This document shows, in pieces, positions 47,801-59,163 of a stretch of DNA of 64,000 nt. The DNA comes from Eucalyptus grandis (lineage: Eukaryota > Streptophyta > Magnoliopsida > Myrtales > Myrtaceae). Under the pieces are notes generated by a model. The model worked only from the letters and a program-made list of their open reading frames with translations, was not told the DNA's origin and ran no database searches. How positions within the stretch are numbered: the stretch's first letter is position 1; each line of letters opens with the position of its first letter. A program made the position numbers and the translations under genes. Location: NCBI RefSeq assembly GCF_016545825.1, contig NC_052612.1, forward strand, positions 4,526,001-4,590,000, read 5' to 3'.

Positions 47801-47979
47801 CCACGTTATTCATATAACTTGAATACGATTTTTGTTGAAGTTATCATGAGATGCCAAGGAGTGGATAATCATATGAACGGCAAACCTTCTATAGCAATTT
47901 TATGATTCGTCGCAATGCCATCGATCCAATCAATCCCCGTTTCTCGCCTGATAATGCGCAAAATAACGTAGATTTCTGT

Positions 47980-48430
47980 TGTTTTTTGTGATGGAAGCTA
48001 TATTTCGATTGTTATGGAATAATTAATACAAGATTTAGGACTACGTGCGATTCTATATCTGTGATTTTTGTTGACATGTAATCCCTGTGCGAATAAAATA
48101 ATGGATGGCCTGTGAGAATGCAGTGGGCGTTGAACGTTGGATGGAGATTGCTTCGAGATATTAAAGCACAAGCAAAGAAGCGGCGTCGGGTCAGAACAAG
48201 ATGGAAAACAGATACAAACTCAATTCATTGATTTCTATTAAGACAACCAGCTTTTTATATTCCTATGAACCTAAAGAAAGTCGCTCAATTCACCATGGTA
48301 AAGCCTAAACCATCGGAAAGGATCAATTCAACAAAACTTCATGTATTTAAAGTCGCAAAACTTAGGTAGTTAAAGTCGAAATTGAGAGACTATTTTTGTT
48401 GCGTTTGACTTCACACATGTCATTGTTCAT
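47980..48430 (+). repeat. 3' flank shared with copies A and B
   Basis: GATGGAAGCTATATTTCGAT, an AATAAA near 48092, GATATTAAAGCACAAGCAAA and AAAGTCGAAATTGAGAGAC correspond in order to 1770-2380 behind copy A. This shows that E came from the same lineage as A and B, not from D. Confidence 0.65.
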
Positions 48431-49346
48431 GGTACAAATGCAACAACAAGCTTTATCTTATTTGTCATCCTCGAACTGTTATCTCATATTGCATAAAAAA
48501 TCAGAATAATAAACTCAGGGACATCTATTTGATTTTAATTATAGGAATACAAAAGTAAAAACAATAATACCAAATCTAATTTATATGTAGGTTAATTATA
48601 ATTTGCATAGAACTTACTACATTGAATGAATAAAATTTCACTTAACATAAATTCATTTCACTGGAGTTATTACAAAACAATTATTGAAAAATGTAAAATA
48701 TGTATCAAGTGTAGCTTATTATTCTCCTCTCTCCCCGAGAAATATGAATTGTTCTCAGCCTCTCAAGGATATCACAGGGCTTAGGTGAACTCAAATCACA
48801 GAGAGAGAGGAGAAGAAATATGGAAAAGCCAAAAAAGAAAATAGTAACCCACCGTCGCCACACGCACGTTTTAGTGAAGAGGCCGATTGGCAAAGTTAAG
48901 GAGAAAAGGGTTCGATCTTCCAAATTACATCTTTGCTATTTCGTCAAGTTAGATAAGCTCCAGGTAGCTTCCCACACAGGCCTATACCCAAGAGTCAAGA
49001 CGGTCCAAGAGAAATTTGCCAAGCATTTAAGAAGACGATAAGGAGAAGGATTCATTTCAGGCGACATGCCAAATTATGATGGTCAATCTGACGCAGAAAT
49101 GGGACAACATTATTGCAAGAAGCAAACGGTCACTTCAACATTATACAAGAAAACCAAATCAGACGTTCCAGTCGGTGGCAAGGAGCACAGACCTAAGGAA
49201 TTTCTGAATCCGCCATTGGCAACTGGCATTTTCATTCCGCTCTTCTGAGCAAATCATCTAGCACTGTGACCTTCGAACAAAGCTGTTATTGGTTTACAAC
49301 GAGCTTCACCCGATTCATTCAATCAATTACCTGGTGCCTTCTGAAG
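48431..49346. other. Spacer without recognised genes
   Basis: Short frames at 48820-49041 and 49066-49248 have no recognisable domain. The latter lies just past the 3' end of the nucleoside hydrolase relic and may be its former 3' UTR. Confidence 0.4.
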
Positions 49347-51368
49347 TCAGGACTCCATGAGTCGATCCAGGACCAATTTCACGACAGAGGGAGCGTCAAC
49401 AGGCACCGCCACCTTCACCGTCGGTTTGTCAGACCATTCCGTGTGTTCACTGAACCTATTCAACAAAGTTGATATAGCTGAGTGGTTACAACGAGCATAC
49501 TCAAGTGGAGGAACTTCTTTACAAGCACAGCATATGAGAAGGGTAATCCAACCTCCTATAGTTTGGATTAGAAACGCTACCTCTCCTCTATACTTCTATT
49601 CTTTGTTATTCGGCAACAATACAGGGGGGAAAAATTCTTTGTCCCTTTTAAGGGCACTTGAGGTGCAAATCCGTTTGTTGCATCTTCTCAAAATCGAAAC
49701 TTCAAGGAAATAACTCTTTATTTTTCCAGATTTTAAGCAGATTTCAAATCCAGCACTGTGCCCTTCACAATATATTAATTAGATCCTGGACTTTTTATTG
49801 GGTTTAACTAATATCAGACAGCCTTGCTTCATGACATGATGCCCACCATCAGTGATCGGCACTCAGAAAAAGTTATGTTGAATAAGGGCCCCTGATAATT
49901 GAGCTGCGGCATTCTACCTACCTTTTCTGTCCATTATATAGTATAGTGAGCCCTCTTGTGATACCGGTCGTTTGCACTCTAACCACACCTTCAGTGAAAG
50001 TTACAAGTGAAGGGTTAATAGCTACAAGTATTGTTGTTGGATCGTGGAGGTAAACTCCTGCACCAAGATGACATATAAGTGTTAAAAATAAATGATGGGA
50101 AGATAATAAAAACCATGTCCTGAATCATGATGTTTCAGTAAGCATACCTCTGGTGAAGTATGCTTCACGATGATAGGAAAAGTACACTTCCAAGATTCTG
50201 GAGAGGTATTGAGCAAATCTTCCGTTTGATTGAACCAACTTATCTCTATCTGCATCTGTAGTGTCTCAAAACAGTTCAGATTAAAAAGCCTGGCAATCCA
50301 TAATTAAATATGTAATTGACAATACCAGGATTGTTATACAATTCAAATCTTTTATTAAATGGATTAAGTTTATGGTTGTTGACTGGCCTGACTTTTGGTG
50401 TCACTACTGTTTAGGCAGAAAATACTTCAAACGGTAAGAAGCCGAATACTTGCAATTTGTCGCACTCAATCAATGAAAAGCATTCTTTGGCCAAAAAACA
50501 GAAAGATCCACAGAGTAAGCAACGAAAGTGGACTTGTGAAACTATGCTGGAAACAGTTCTGACCCTTAAGTAAATTTACCCTTCAGTTAAATCATCAGAA
50601 GAAAAACTAACACCGTATGTTTCTCCAAAAGCAGCAGATAGGATGCTTTACTTATAACTAGAATGATTAAAGAATCACTAGAAAAATTTACCAAAAAAAA
50701 AAAGAAAAAGAATCACTAGAAAATCACTAGCATTATCTCTGCATGCTCTATGCTAAATCTCTATCTAAGTCCATCGAAACTCGCGCACTATTAGCAAATT
50801 TTAACACTAGCTGACTTTACCTGTCAAAACAACCTGATGGGTTACATTTATTCCAAGCCACGGTTAGTTAGAGAAAGAGAGCCTTTAAGCGAACTTATAG
50901 CAGCTGTTCAAGTTTTACATTGCAGGTTTTAAATATTGTCTTGGAAGAAAAAGAAGAAATTTGACAACTCATATTGGTTTCAGCTGCTGGATTCACGTTG
51001 CCATTAATAGAAAAAGCTCCACCAAGAAGCACGGTCTTCCCAATCGTTCTGGAAAAGGTTGGATCTTGGTGAAGAGCCTGGATTACATATCCATTTGACA
51101 ACTTATGAATAAGCCCTGTTAAACAAGCATGATTTGTGTATGCTACCAAGTGAAACAAGCATGACAAAAGATCAAGATTCTGACCAGTGCAATATCTAGG
51201 AGCTGGCCCAATGCAACCACAGTAATTTCCCCGAGATGAAGGTTTGCTTGCTCGATGAGAAAAGTAGCTGCTTACTGTCCTATTTGTTTTTTCCCTTTGG
51301 TGGTGGGAAGTTTTGATTGCCAAGTCTGTTAGCGCCATGGACAAAATTCACAATTCGAAGCTTTGTAC
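49347..51368 (-). pseudogene. Uridine/inosine nucleoside hydrolase gene, decayed and 5'-truncated
   Basis: Five exon pieces match plant uridine nucleosidases (URH family, which hydrolyse uridine to uracil and ribose). They are 51368-51205 (KLRIVNFVHGANRLGNQNFP, later FLIEQANLHLGEITVVALG), 51077-~50970 (TVLLGGAFSINGNVNPAAE), 50255-50148 (DADRDKLVQSNGRFAQYL), 50057-49922 (GVYLHDPTTILVAINPSL) and 49455-49347 (EWSDKPTVKVAVPVDAPSVV, ending LDRLMES-stop). The last three have intact GT-AG borders and join in phase. The first has a frameshift and a TAA after PPPKGK. The exon with IFGDPEAAD and the whole N-terminus with the calcium-binding DTDPGIDD motif were not found. Confidence 0.8.
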
Positions 51369-52069
51369 CTCTCTATAAAAGAAACGACGATGAATAGAAC
51401 AATTGATCATGTTTCTTTTAAGATAAACAAATGGATTTTAGTTGTTTAGGAGGGCGTATGAGAATCACCTCACAGTCAGAATGCCATCAAAATTCACCGA
51501 GCTTAAGTATGAGATTTGAAAATTGCGGTCCAAGAACATCACAAACATGTAGTAAAGGATCCAAGAATTCCCGGTAATTAAAATGAAGAACCGAGAACCA
51601 GCCTTGCGGCCTTGCAGGGTTCCCTTGCTTTACAAATGAACTTCTAAATTGCCAACGATGCCTGCCGGGAAGGTGGGTCCCACGATGAACTGGACTTTAC
51701 CCGATCCGCGTACAAAACAGGACTTTATTAATCTTCTTAAGCAAAAATGAATTTTAAATTGTTGAAGGTTTCTTCTTTTTTCTGTTTTTTTTCCTCGACC
51801 TACATTTTGAGGAGGTTTGGAACATTCTAATAAGACATATATGACAGTAGAGGATCTCAGATACCTCCATCACGGTTTTTGTTAAAATGTTAGAAAAATT
51901 TCACATTAAAAAATTGGTGCAGTGTAAAATACTTAATATATTTTAATTGGTCCATAACTCATTTAAACTTAGTAAATGTGGATCCACCTCAATATGTTAA
52001 CGGATTTGAACTTGGGCTCTTTAATACCTTCCAGTAAGAAATATGTTGACCAATGTGCTCCCAATGGTA
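51369..52069. other. Spacer without recognised genes
   Basis: AT-rich; no missing N-terminal exon of the nucleoside hydrolase was recognised here. Confidence 0.4.
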
Positions 52070-52240
52070 GCCTTCATGGTTTGGTCACGGGAGAAAAGGA
52101 AAGATTGTTAAGATGCATGGATGAATTGTGTTAGGAAGTCTCACATTGTTAGCCTTCATGGTTTGGTCTGTGAGAAAGGGGAAGATTGTCGAGATGCACA
52201 TTTGAATTGTGTTAAAAAGTTCGACATTAGAAAATTGATG
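52070..52240. repeat. Two-unit tandem repeat, period 82 bp
   Basis: GCCTTCATGGTTTGGTC begins both units (52070 and 52152). Shared blocks are GAAAGATTGTT/GAAGATTGTC and GAATTGTGTTA. It directly precedes solo LTR 2. Confidence 0.75.
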
Positions 52241-52252
52241 TGGCAGTGTGGA

Positions 52253-54906
52253 TGTGACATCCCGATTTTTCTCAATTTTATTTTCAGTCAATTGAGTCGG
52301 GCAATTCATCCGTGCATGTAGTTCGTCTCTTAGAGTTGGCCACTCACGAGGGAACTAGTTTATTGAGTGAAGTAATTAAGGAATTTTACCGCGTCAGACT
52401 TGGGGACCGATCACCCCCTCGGGTTGGATGCAAGAAAATTTCCCCAAAAGCTACTCAATGGATTAGGCGAGCTGAAATCGCACCGGATTGAATTCAACCG
52501 TAAAAATGGGATTGAACTTAGAAGTTGGAAGCCGGTCATGTCACATACCCTATTAGAACCTTGGATTAATTTATGGACTTTAATTTGGACTCAATTAGAA
52601 GAGAATTGATGGAAATTGAAGTAATTGGATGTACAAGAACTTGGACCCCGGCGGAAATGAAAGTGAACCTATTGGAAAATGTTATGGAGGGTTTGAGTTA
52701 GTGGAGAATGACATCAGCGGGTGATGTCATGGTGGAGGCAAATTCAAGGAGAGCTTGACAAGTGTCACAAGCCAATTGGCTCACCAAAAGTGGGGATGTC
52801 ACTTCCCTCTTGTCCCCATCATCTTCTTCCTTTTGAATTTGGAGGAGAGAGAGGGAGAGAGGAGGAAGAAGACCAGTGAAACCGCCGAGCTCCGTCCGCC
52901 CCTGTCGCCCGTTCGTCGCCGTTCGTCGCTCGCCACCGGAGTCCGCCGTCGCCACTCGTCCGTGCGCAACTGTTCGCCGTTCCGTGCGCCGAGCCGCCTT
53001 GCCTCCGTCTCCGCCGTGAAGCCTCGACCGTCGCAGCTCCAAGCCGCGTGCCGTTCGTCGTCGCCGAAGCCCCGTCGCCGCCGTCCGCCGCCGTGAGCTA
53101 CCGTTCGGAGCCCTAGCTTCCCTCACCGGTCATTCCCCGCCGTCTCTCCGCCCGTTCAGCCGCCGTTCCGCCACCCTTTCAAGCTCGGTTAGTTGCTGGA
53201 AAAACCAGCAAGAACCAGCTCCTTTTAAGCTCGGTTTGGCTCCCTATTAGTCCTCATTTGGTGTTGATCCGTGTAGGTTTGTCGTCGGCGTCGTCGTGCT
53301 CTTCGCCGGAGACTCGTCGGAAAGCGATTCCGGTGAGTTTACCTCACTAATCCGCGATTAGCGAGTTAATGATGCCTTAAGTAGGTTTAGCTTAAGTTGA
53401 TTGAGATTAGGAGGTTATATTAGTTTAATTAGTTATGGATTAGATTAAAGGGTTTGTTTAAATTAAGGTGTGTTTAATTAAGGGCTAAGAGAGTTTATTT
53501 TAAAATAAGCCTTGATGTGACTTAAAGGAGTTTATTTATGATTTAAATAAATGCTTCGAAATTGTTGGATTATTTAATAATATACCTTATTCCGAAATTC
53601 GTTAAAATACTTTAAAAAAAAAAAAACTCGAAAAATTTATTTTTGACCTAGTTGCTCAGAATTTCGTGCCGATCGTTGCTGTGCTTGTAGAATTTGAAAT
53701 TGATGATTGGTTGTGGCGAATTGAATGTGATTTCGATTTATGAGGATTCTTTATAAAATCCTGAATATGGAAATTGAGGAGCGGTTGGCCCCGAAATACC
53801 ACCTATTAGAGGTTGGGCCCGATGAGGCCGTGAATTACCACCTGATTGTAGGTCGTGCCGAGTGGGGCCGTGATTGCCACTGGTTATTAAATCTTCCTAC
53901 CAAGTCGAGATGGGTAGTAATAATTGAATTGCTAGAGTGACATGTAATCGGCCGAGCCGATTGATCGCTGAGACGATCCAAGTGGTTGAGTTGTTGTGAT
54001 GATGTGATTGTGCCTTCGTTGTTGAGTTACTAAAATTGCACGTGGTTGAATTATATAAACTGTACTAACCTGTAGATGAAGGATAAGGTGAGGTAAGTTT
54101 TCTGGATGTTGTGGCTAAGCTACTTTGAGGGCGTATTTACTTTCTAATAGGGGTTTAGGAGGGGTGAACTTGTTGAGACAAAGTCTCATCCCGGTTTGGG
54201 GAAAAATATTATAGGACCGTAGATGGCGGGACCCCCAGAGAAGAATGGCCTCCCAGTGCAAATCATCGAGCAGGTGCGCAGCACCCCTGATTCTGGGAGC
54301 CATTGGGTCTCTGAGCTGATCGGGTCTACCGTGTGGATCCGGAGACCGAAGATGTTAGGGTGCCCCATAGGTATAGGGCTTGGTTCCGTTTTTGGGCCAA
54401 TGGTTTTAGGATTGGTCCGCTTGACGCTTTGACATTCCCCGGTTGTGATGGATGCTCTTCTAGGAGAGGGTGTGGCTGACCTTCCCGATGGTAGGGTGGA
54501 CAACCCATCATCTCCGGACCTGCGCCGTCGGACGTGGAGGATGTGGGATCGTCGAACGAGTCCAATTAGTAGTCTGAGGACCGTTCTTCTTTTTGGTGGG
54601 CTGATCCTTGTTGTGTAGGCTAACCCTCTTTTGATGCACATAGACTCTGACCCATTTTTGGTGTATAGGCCCTGGATTCGGTTGATGTATGTAAGCCCTG
54701 GATTGTTGATGATATATGAAAGTATGTTGTTTGATTTTGAGTTGATGTTCCTGCTGTTCTATCCCGTATGCTTTTGTAAGGGGGTTTCTTAGTACGTTCC
54801 GCTTGCGCATTAAAAAGTAAATTGGGGTCGGCGACACTACCTGGGAATGTCGCATTTGCATGACCATAGCGGGTTGTTCACGTGTCTCGGGGTTCGGGGC
54901 GTGACA
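52253..54906 (+). mobile_element. Solo LTR 2 (2.65 kb), related to solo LTR 1
   Basis: Begins TGTGACATCCCG and ends GGGGCGTGACA, flanked by the 5-bp duplication GTGGA (52248-52252 and 54907-54911). The first ~180 bp, the region around GACATGTAATCG (27968 in LTR 1, 53939 here) and the last ~90 bp are collinear with solo LTR 1. The middle differs and is GC-rich with CGCCGT words (52890-53180). No element protein is encoded. Confidence 0.8.
53775..53895. repeat. Short subrepeats in solo LTR 2
   Basis: About 2.5 units of roughly 38 bp built on a GGGCCGTGAATTACCACCTG-like core, at the place where solo LTR 1 has its larger array. Confidence 0.6.
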
Positions 54907-54911
54907 GTGGA

Positions 54912-55989
54912 GCAGTTAATATATATCATATTTGGCCAATAAATCATTGATTCATGGGTTCAACTAGATGTATTGATGTGTTTAGATTTGGAGTTTCTCT
55001 TGGTGATCTCCTTAGGTATAGGTATCGAGCTTCTGCTGCGCACTCCCAATAATTTTGTACATGAAACTATTGGACTTTTTCCGACACTTCTCGCATTTTC
55101 GTCCCTTTTTGGTTCTTGTGCCCATGAGTAAACCATATCCAAAAGCAAATGTGCTGGAGAATGAATGATAATGTTTTGCTTGGAAAGGAAATGCACATGA
55201 ATCTGTACAAGCATGTGAAGACATACTTGAATCGACTCTTTGTATGATACTAGCTTGCCTGATGACATAAACTGCTGAAATCTGATCGCTTGAGCAACTA
55301 GAAGTCAAATGAAACTCGAAGCTTAAGCCTAATAATGACCATTTCATGGTTATCTAGTTCATACTCATGAGGCTTATTTGTGATGGGTCGTTCTTGCTCG
55401 GATATGAAGAGGCAAGGGATAGGAGAATCTTTTGATTGTTGAAACTTCTATATAATCGTATCTTGGTATGCTTTGTTTATCTCACTTGTGGCTTACTAGG
55501 AATGCCAGGTCGCACGCATTTTTGTTAGGAGGAAAGTTCTCTCTATACGCGCCGCGCAACTACCTTCCTTTCCTTTTCGACGAGGAAAGCTTTTGATGAT
55601 AGCCATGAACTTTTATGGTACTGAGGAGTATTCTTCGATTTCTGGTGATTGTTGCTGAGATTGAAGTGAGCTTATGACAAAGGTGGTCTTGATTAATTGA
55701 ATTTGCCAATTTATATAGAGAACTTTCTAGTAAACCCTTCCACCATATTAAACTTTTGAGTTTTGTTCTTGACTTAGCCTTCATTCATTTGTCGAAATAT
55801 GTGACTTTTTGAAAAAGAATATAACAATATTTTCTTGTATTCAACTAAAACCCGAAATGAACTAGAAATATTTTCCACCATTTGATAGGAAAAAATTACC
55901 CAAGGAAGAAAAAAAGAAAAGGAAAGGAATAAAAAATAAAAATAATTCAAAAATTCAAAATTTTTAAATATTTGTATAAGAACGAACAT
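54912..55989. other. Spacer without recognised genes
   Basis: No supported gene. Short minus-strand frames near 54960-55350 show no domain. Confidence 0.4.
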
Positions 55990-56215
55990 TTCATTAATTA
56001 AAGACTCAAGCTCGAGCATCGAAAACTTACACATGGCCTTTGTGGACCGAAAGCTTGAGTATTGAGGACCTAAGCATGGCCTTTATGGACCCTGGCTTGG
56101 GTGTCGAGGAATCGAGTACAGGCACCAGGGATTCGAGCCCAACCTCGATGCACCCAAGCGTGGGTGTCGAGGGCCTGGGCCTGGCCGCCAAAGGCTTGGT
56201 CTTGAGCACTAAGAC
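55990..56215. repeat. Degenerate minisatellite
   Basis: Repeated words CATGGCCTTTRTGGAC, GGCTTGGGTGTCGAGG and ATTCGAGCCC occur at intervals of about 45-60 bp. The block is GC-rich against AT-rich flanks, and open frames on both strands are a by-product of the repetition. Confidence 0.55.
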
Positions 56216-58304
56216 CCGAGAACAAGTGATAGGGTTTTTGTGCTCAAGTGTAAAGTTTTCGATTTAAATGCTAATATTTAGTCATATTTTGGAAAATGTT
56301 TCAGTTTTTTAAAAAGAAAAATATTATTTTCTTGAATTTAAGTATAAATTTTCCATTGACTCATTTTCCTAAGCGAACCGAGTCACGGAAAATGAGAAAA
56401 ATGTTTTCTACGAGATGAATGGAGCCTAAACTTTCCTTTATTATAGAAACCTATACATACTATCCTGTTGATTGGCTGTTGCTACGCGATTCTAGTTTAT
56501 CAACTTATAAAATGCAAGTTCACATAATACATCTCTCGAAAGAGCTGTCACCTGGTAATTGACGGTTGTATAATTAGAACCAATTTAAATCAACCAGCTG
56601 AAGAGAAAGGCAAGGGGCATTGTATCCAAAATTCGATCATATGGGACATGTGTCAGATACGACATGATCCATTAACTAATCTAATTCATCCAAATACTAT
56701 ATAATCATGTATATAAAAAAGTGGGTGAAGCTCGTGCGAGATTGATACATGTGGCATGCTCACGCAAGATTTACCCAGCTATTTGCTTTGAAAGTTCTCG
56801 GGATGCTGCTCTCCAAAATAAGCCTGTGGTTTTGACACCTTCTTGCGACCTATCTCAAAATTGTGTGCGTAATCCATTACCACGACCACTCACGTAGTCA
56901 ATTGCGCCATCTCCTCTCACCGTATGTGTATAATACCTCGGACGTCATGCTTGAGAATACAAATTGGATCTCTCCCAACATGATTCGATCTCTCAATTAA
57001 ACCAATCCGCTCTTCGAGTACCCTGAAAGATGCCCCCAGGCTATCTAGATCATTCACCTCAGTCCCCGACTTCTCAACTCGTTTCCAAGCTTCAGTGATT
57101 TGACTGTCCACCATGACTTCTAAGTCTTTCACAATAACTCGAGCTCTAATATCAAATGTCATGATCGAATCTATTAACTCAGCTTGAAGTCCAGGTGGTG
57201 TGTACTATCCCGATCGCGAGTAGTAGATCAACCTTCTCAAGCGTCTAATGCCCTAATGCTAAGACACGTGCACAATTCTCAGGGTTGTATGTGAAAGAAC
57301 AAGAATGGAAACGGGTAATGAAAAAATATTTTACTTGGTTGCATTGATTTTCGGTACAAGCAATGTACATCAAGGGACTATAGGGATCGGCGATTCTGAA
57401 TGGTTGAACCCTCTAGAGAGTTTCGCAGATATTAACGCCGACATTAACTTTTGTAGCATGAGCAGGTGCATGGGATGGCAGCATCTAAAAATTGTGAAAA
57501 GTAAGAAAAGTAAACTAAAAAGTCTAAAATACCCCTACGTTTTGTGGATGCATGCTGGATATAAGCGGCTATGGACAATGCCCTTGGACAAGCCCGGACC
57601 AAGGCACTTACAGAGGACTTGTGCCACCCGGTCACTGACTAGGCCATGGCCGGCCCAATCTTGGCCCGACCACACTCTCTTCTTTAAAAAGAGTCTTGAT
57701 TTATGCCCACTTCCTAAGGATTCACCTGGCCACTAAGTTACAATTTATTAGAAGGATTGGAATCTTCTTCTGACTCTGTTCTTGCGGACTTCAAGCGTTT
57801 GTCGGCCTTATGCTACAATTTTTTATTTTTTGTGAATTAGCCGCGTCTTTGTAGTTTCTCCCTTTCTTTTCCTGTATATTCTTGATGTACTTGAACAGTT
57901 CTCCCTTTTAGTAAATTCTTTATCAAAAGGAACAGTCTAGAAGCTGATTAGGGAGACATCTAGGGTTTGCCTTTTTTTTTTGTTTTTGTTTTTGGGACAT
58001 ACAAAGGGAAAGAGAGAACACGGAGAGGTGGTGCGGAAGTGAGTGAAAAGTGAGAAAAAGAGGTGATTTTAAAGCACCATATTCTCACAACTTCCAAATC
58101 GACTTATGTTACTTTGATGTGGCAATGTATCAGTAGGGTGACTAACGATAGACTAGTTGCTACAAGCAATTTTTGGCAAAAATTAACTAGAATGACTACA
58201 TTAAAATTTTGCGCAAAGATTTAAAACTAGATTGATAAAATTATAAACTTTAAAACTGAATTGATATTTATACGATATATTTAAGATTGATTGGGTAATT
58301 TTCC
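56216..58304. other. Spacer; two unsupported reading frames
   Basis: A minus-strand frame at 57162-56917 (81 codons, helix-forming, e.g. VKDLEVMVDSQITEAWKRVE) looks like a retroelement gag scrap but has no partner domain. A plus-strand frame at 57305-57736 (143 codons) shows no recognisable domain. Neither is claimed as a gene. Confidence 0.35.
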
Positions 58305-58600
58305 TGAATATCCTAGGCTATGTTTCATTTCTCTGCATAGATGCGCATTGCAGGAAAGTACCTCAATTTGGTAGTATTTTCTGCATGTCATTTCATATTT
58401 GTATGCGTTATTTAAATTTGATCATTGGCGCATTATACCAAACTTATTTGGAATTTCTTTAGAAGTTTCCGTTACCATTCACAGGTTCTTATCGCAGGAC
58501 ATAATACCAAAGCCGTGTTTAATGTTGTCCGAGAGGGCTCGGGTTATTTCATTTTTGCTTGTTTTATTTTGCTTCCTTTCATATTTATGCTCTTTTTTTT
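58305..58600 (+). repeat. Dispersed repeat, copy 2
   Basis: Counterpart of 46195-46490, same orientation (CTTGGAATTTC-type core TTGGAATTTCTTTAGAAGTT at about 58448). Confidence 0.6.
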
Positions 58601-58718
58601 TTTTTTATCTCTTGCTACCACATTGCATACCAGAAATTTATGAAACACTAAATACATCCGATACGATCACCATATTCATTCTGACATTTAATAGAGAAGG
58701 CATGGGTGCAGTAACATT

Positions 58719-58941
58719 TTTTTTTTTTTTGGTAAAGGTAAGAAATTATATTGAGCTCCAGATAAATGTACACAAAACGGCGCCAAAAACTTACACTCTA
58801 GCTGCAAATACAGGAAGAGTGGAAGAGAGCCAAGGAGAAGAAGGGCAATACAAATAGCAAAGCTAGACTACGCAACAACAAAGCACAAGGAACAGCAAAA
58901 AGCAGTCCAACTGAATCTCTACACACACCAAGGAGAAGACC
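58719..58941 (-). mobile_element. Short 5'-truncated LINE insertion
   Basis: A perfect 19-bp direct repeat, GCATGGGTGCAGTAACATT, flanks 223 bp (58700-58718 and 58942-58960). On the minus strand the insert ends in AAGAAATTACC-like sequence and a poly(A) run (poly-T after 58718). A long target duplication plus poly(A) tail is the mark of target-primed reverse transcription. No coding domain remains. Confidence 0.8.
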
Positions 58942-59163
58942 GCATGGGTGCAGTAACATTATTTAGTTTATACGTAATTAATTTAGATTCGGTCCCTCAA
59001 AGGATGATAGAAAGGTTGAGCTCAATCGATGGAGTTAATTATCAAACAAATCAAATAAATGGATTTCAAAGAATGTATATATAAATATATATAATTAAAA
59101 AAAGGTCATCATTGTTGTGGATTATGCAATTTTGAGTTGTCTCTTCCTGCCTCTCATCTTCAA

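Noticed and set aside
48820..49248. Two basic short reading frames
   Set aside because: No domain, no conservation visible within the window, and adjacent to a decayed gene's 3' end.
49475..49550. tRNA-like words (TAGCTGAGTGG) near the nucleoside hydrolase relic
   Set aside because: Only an A-box-like word is present; no B box, acceptor stem or anticodon arm, and it lies in the intron next to the last exon.
52698..53126. 142-codon Arg/Ala-rich frame in solo LTR 2
   Set aside because: Low-complexity translation of CGCCGT repeats inside an LTR; no recognisable domain.
57305..57736. 143-codon reading frame
   Set aside because: No domain, unusual mixed composition, and no splice or promoter context; probably chance or transposon debris.
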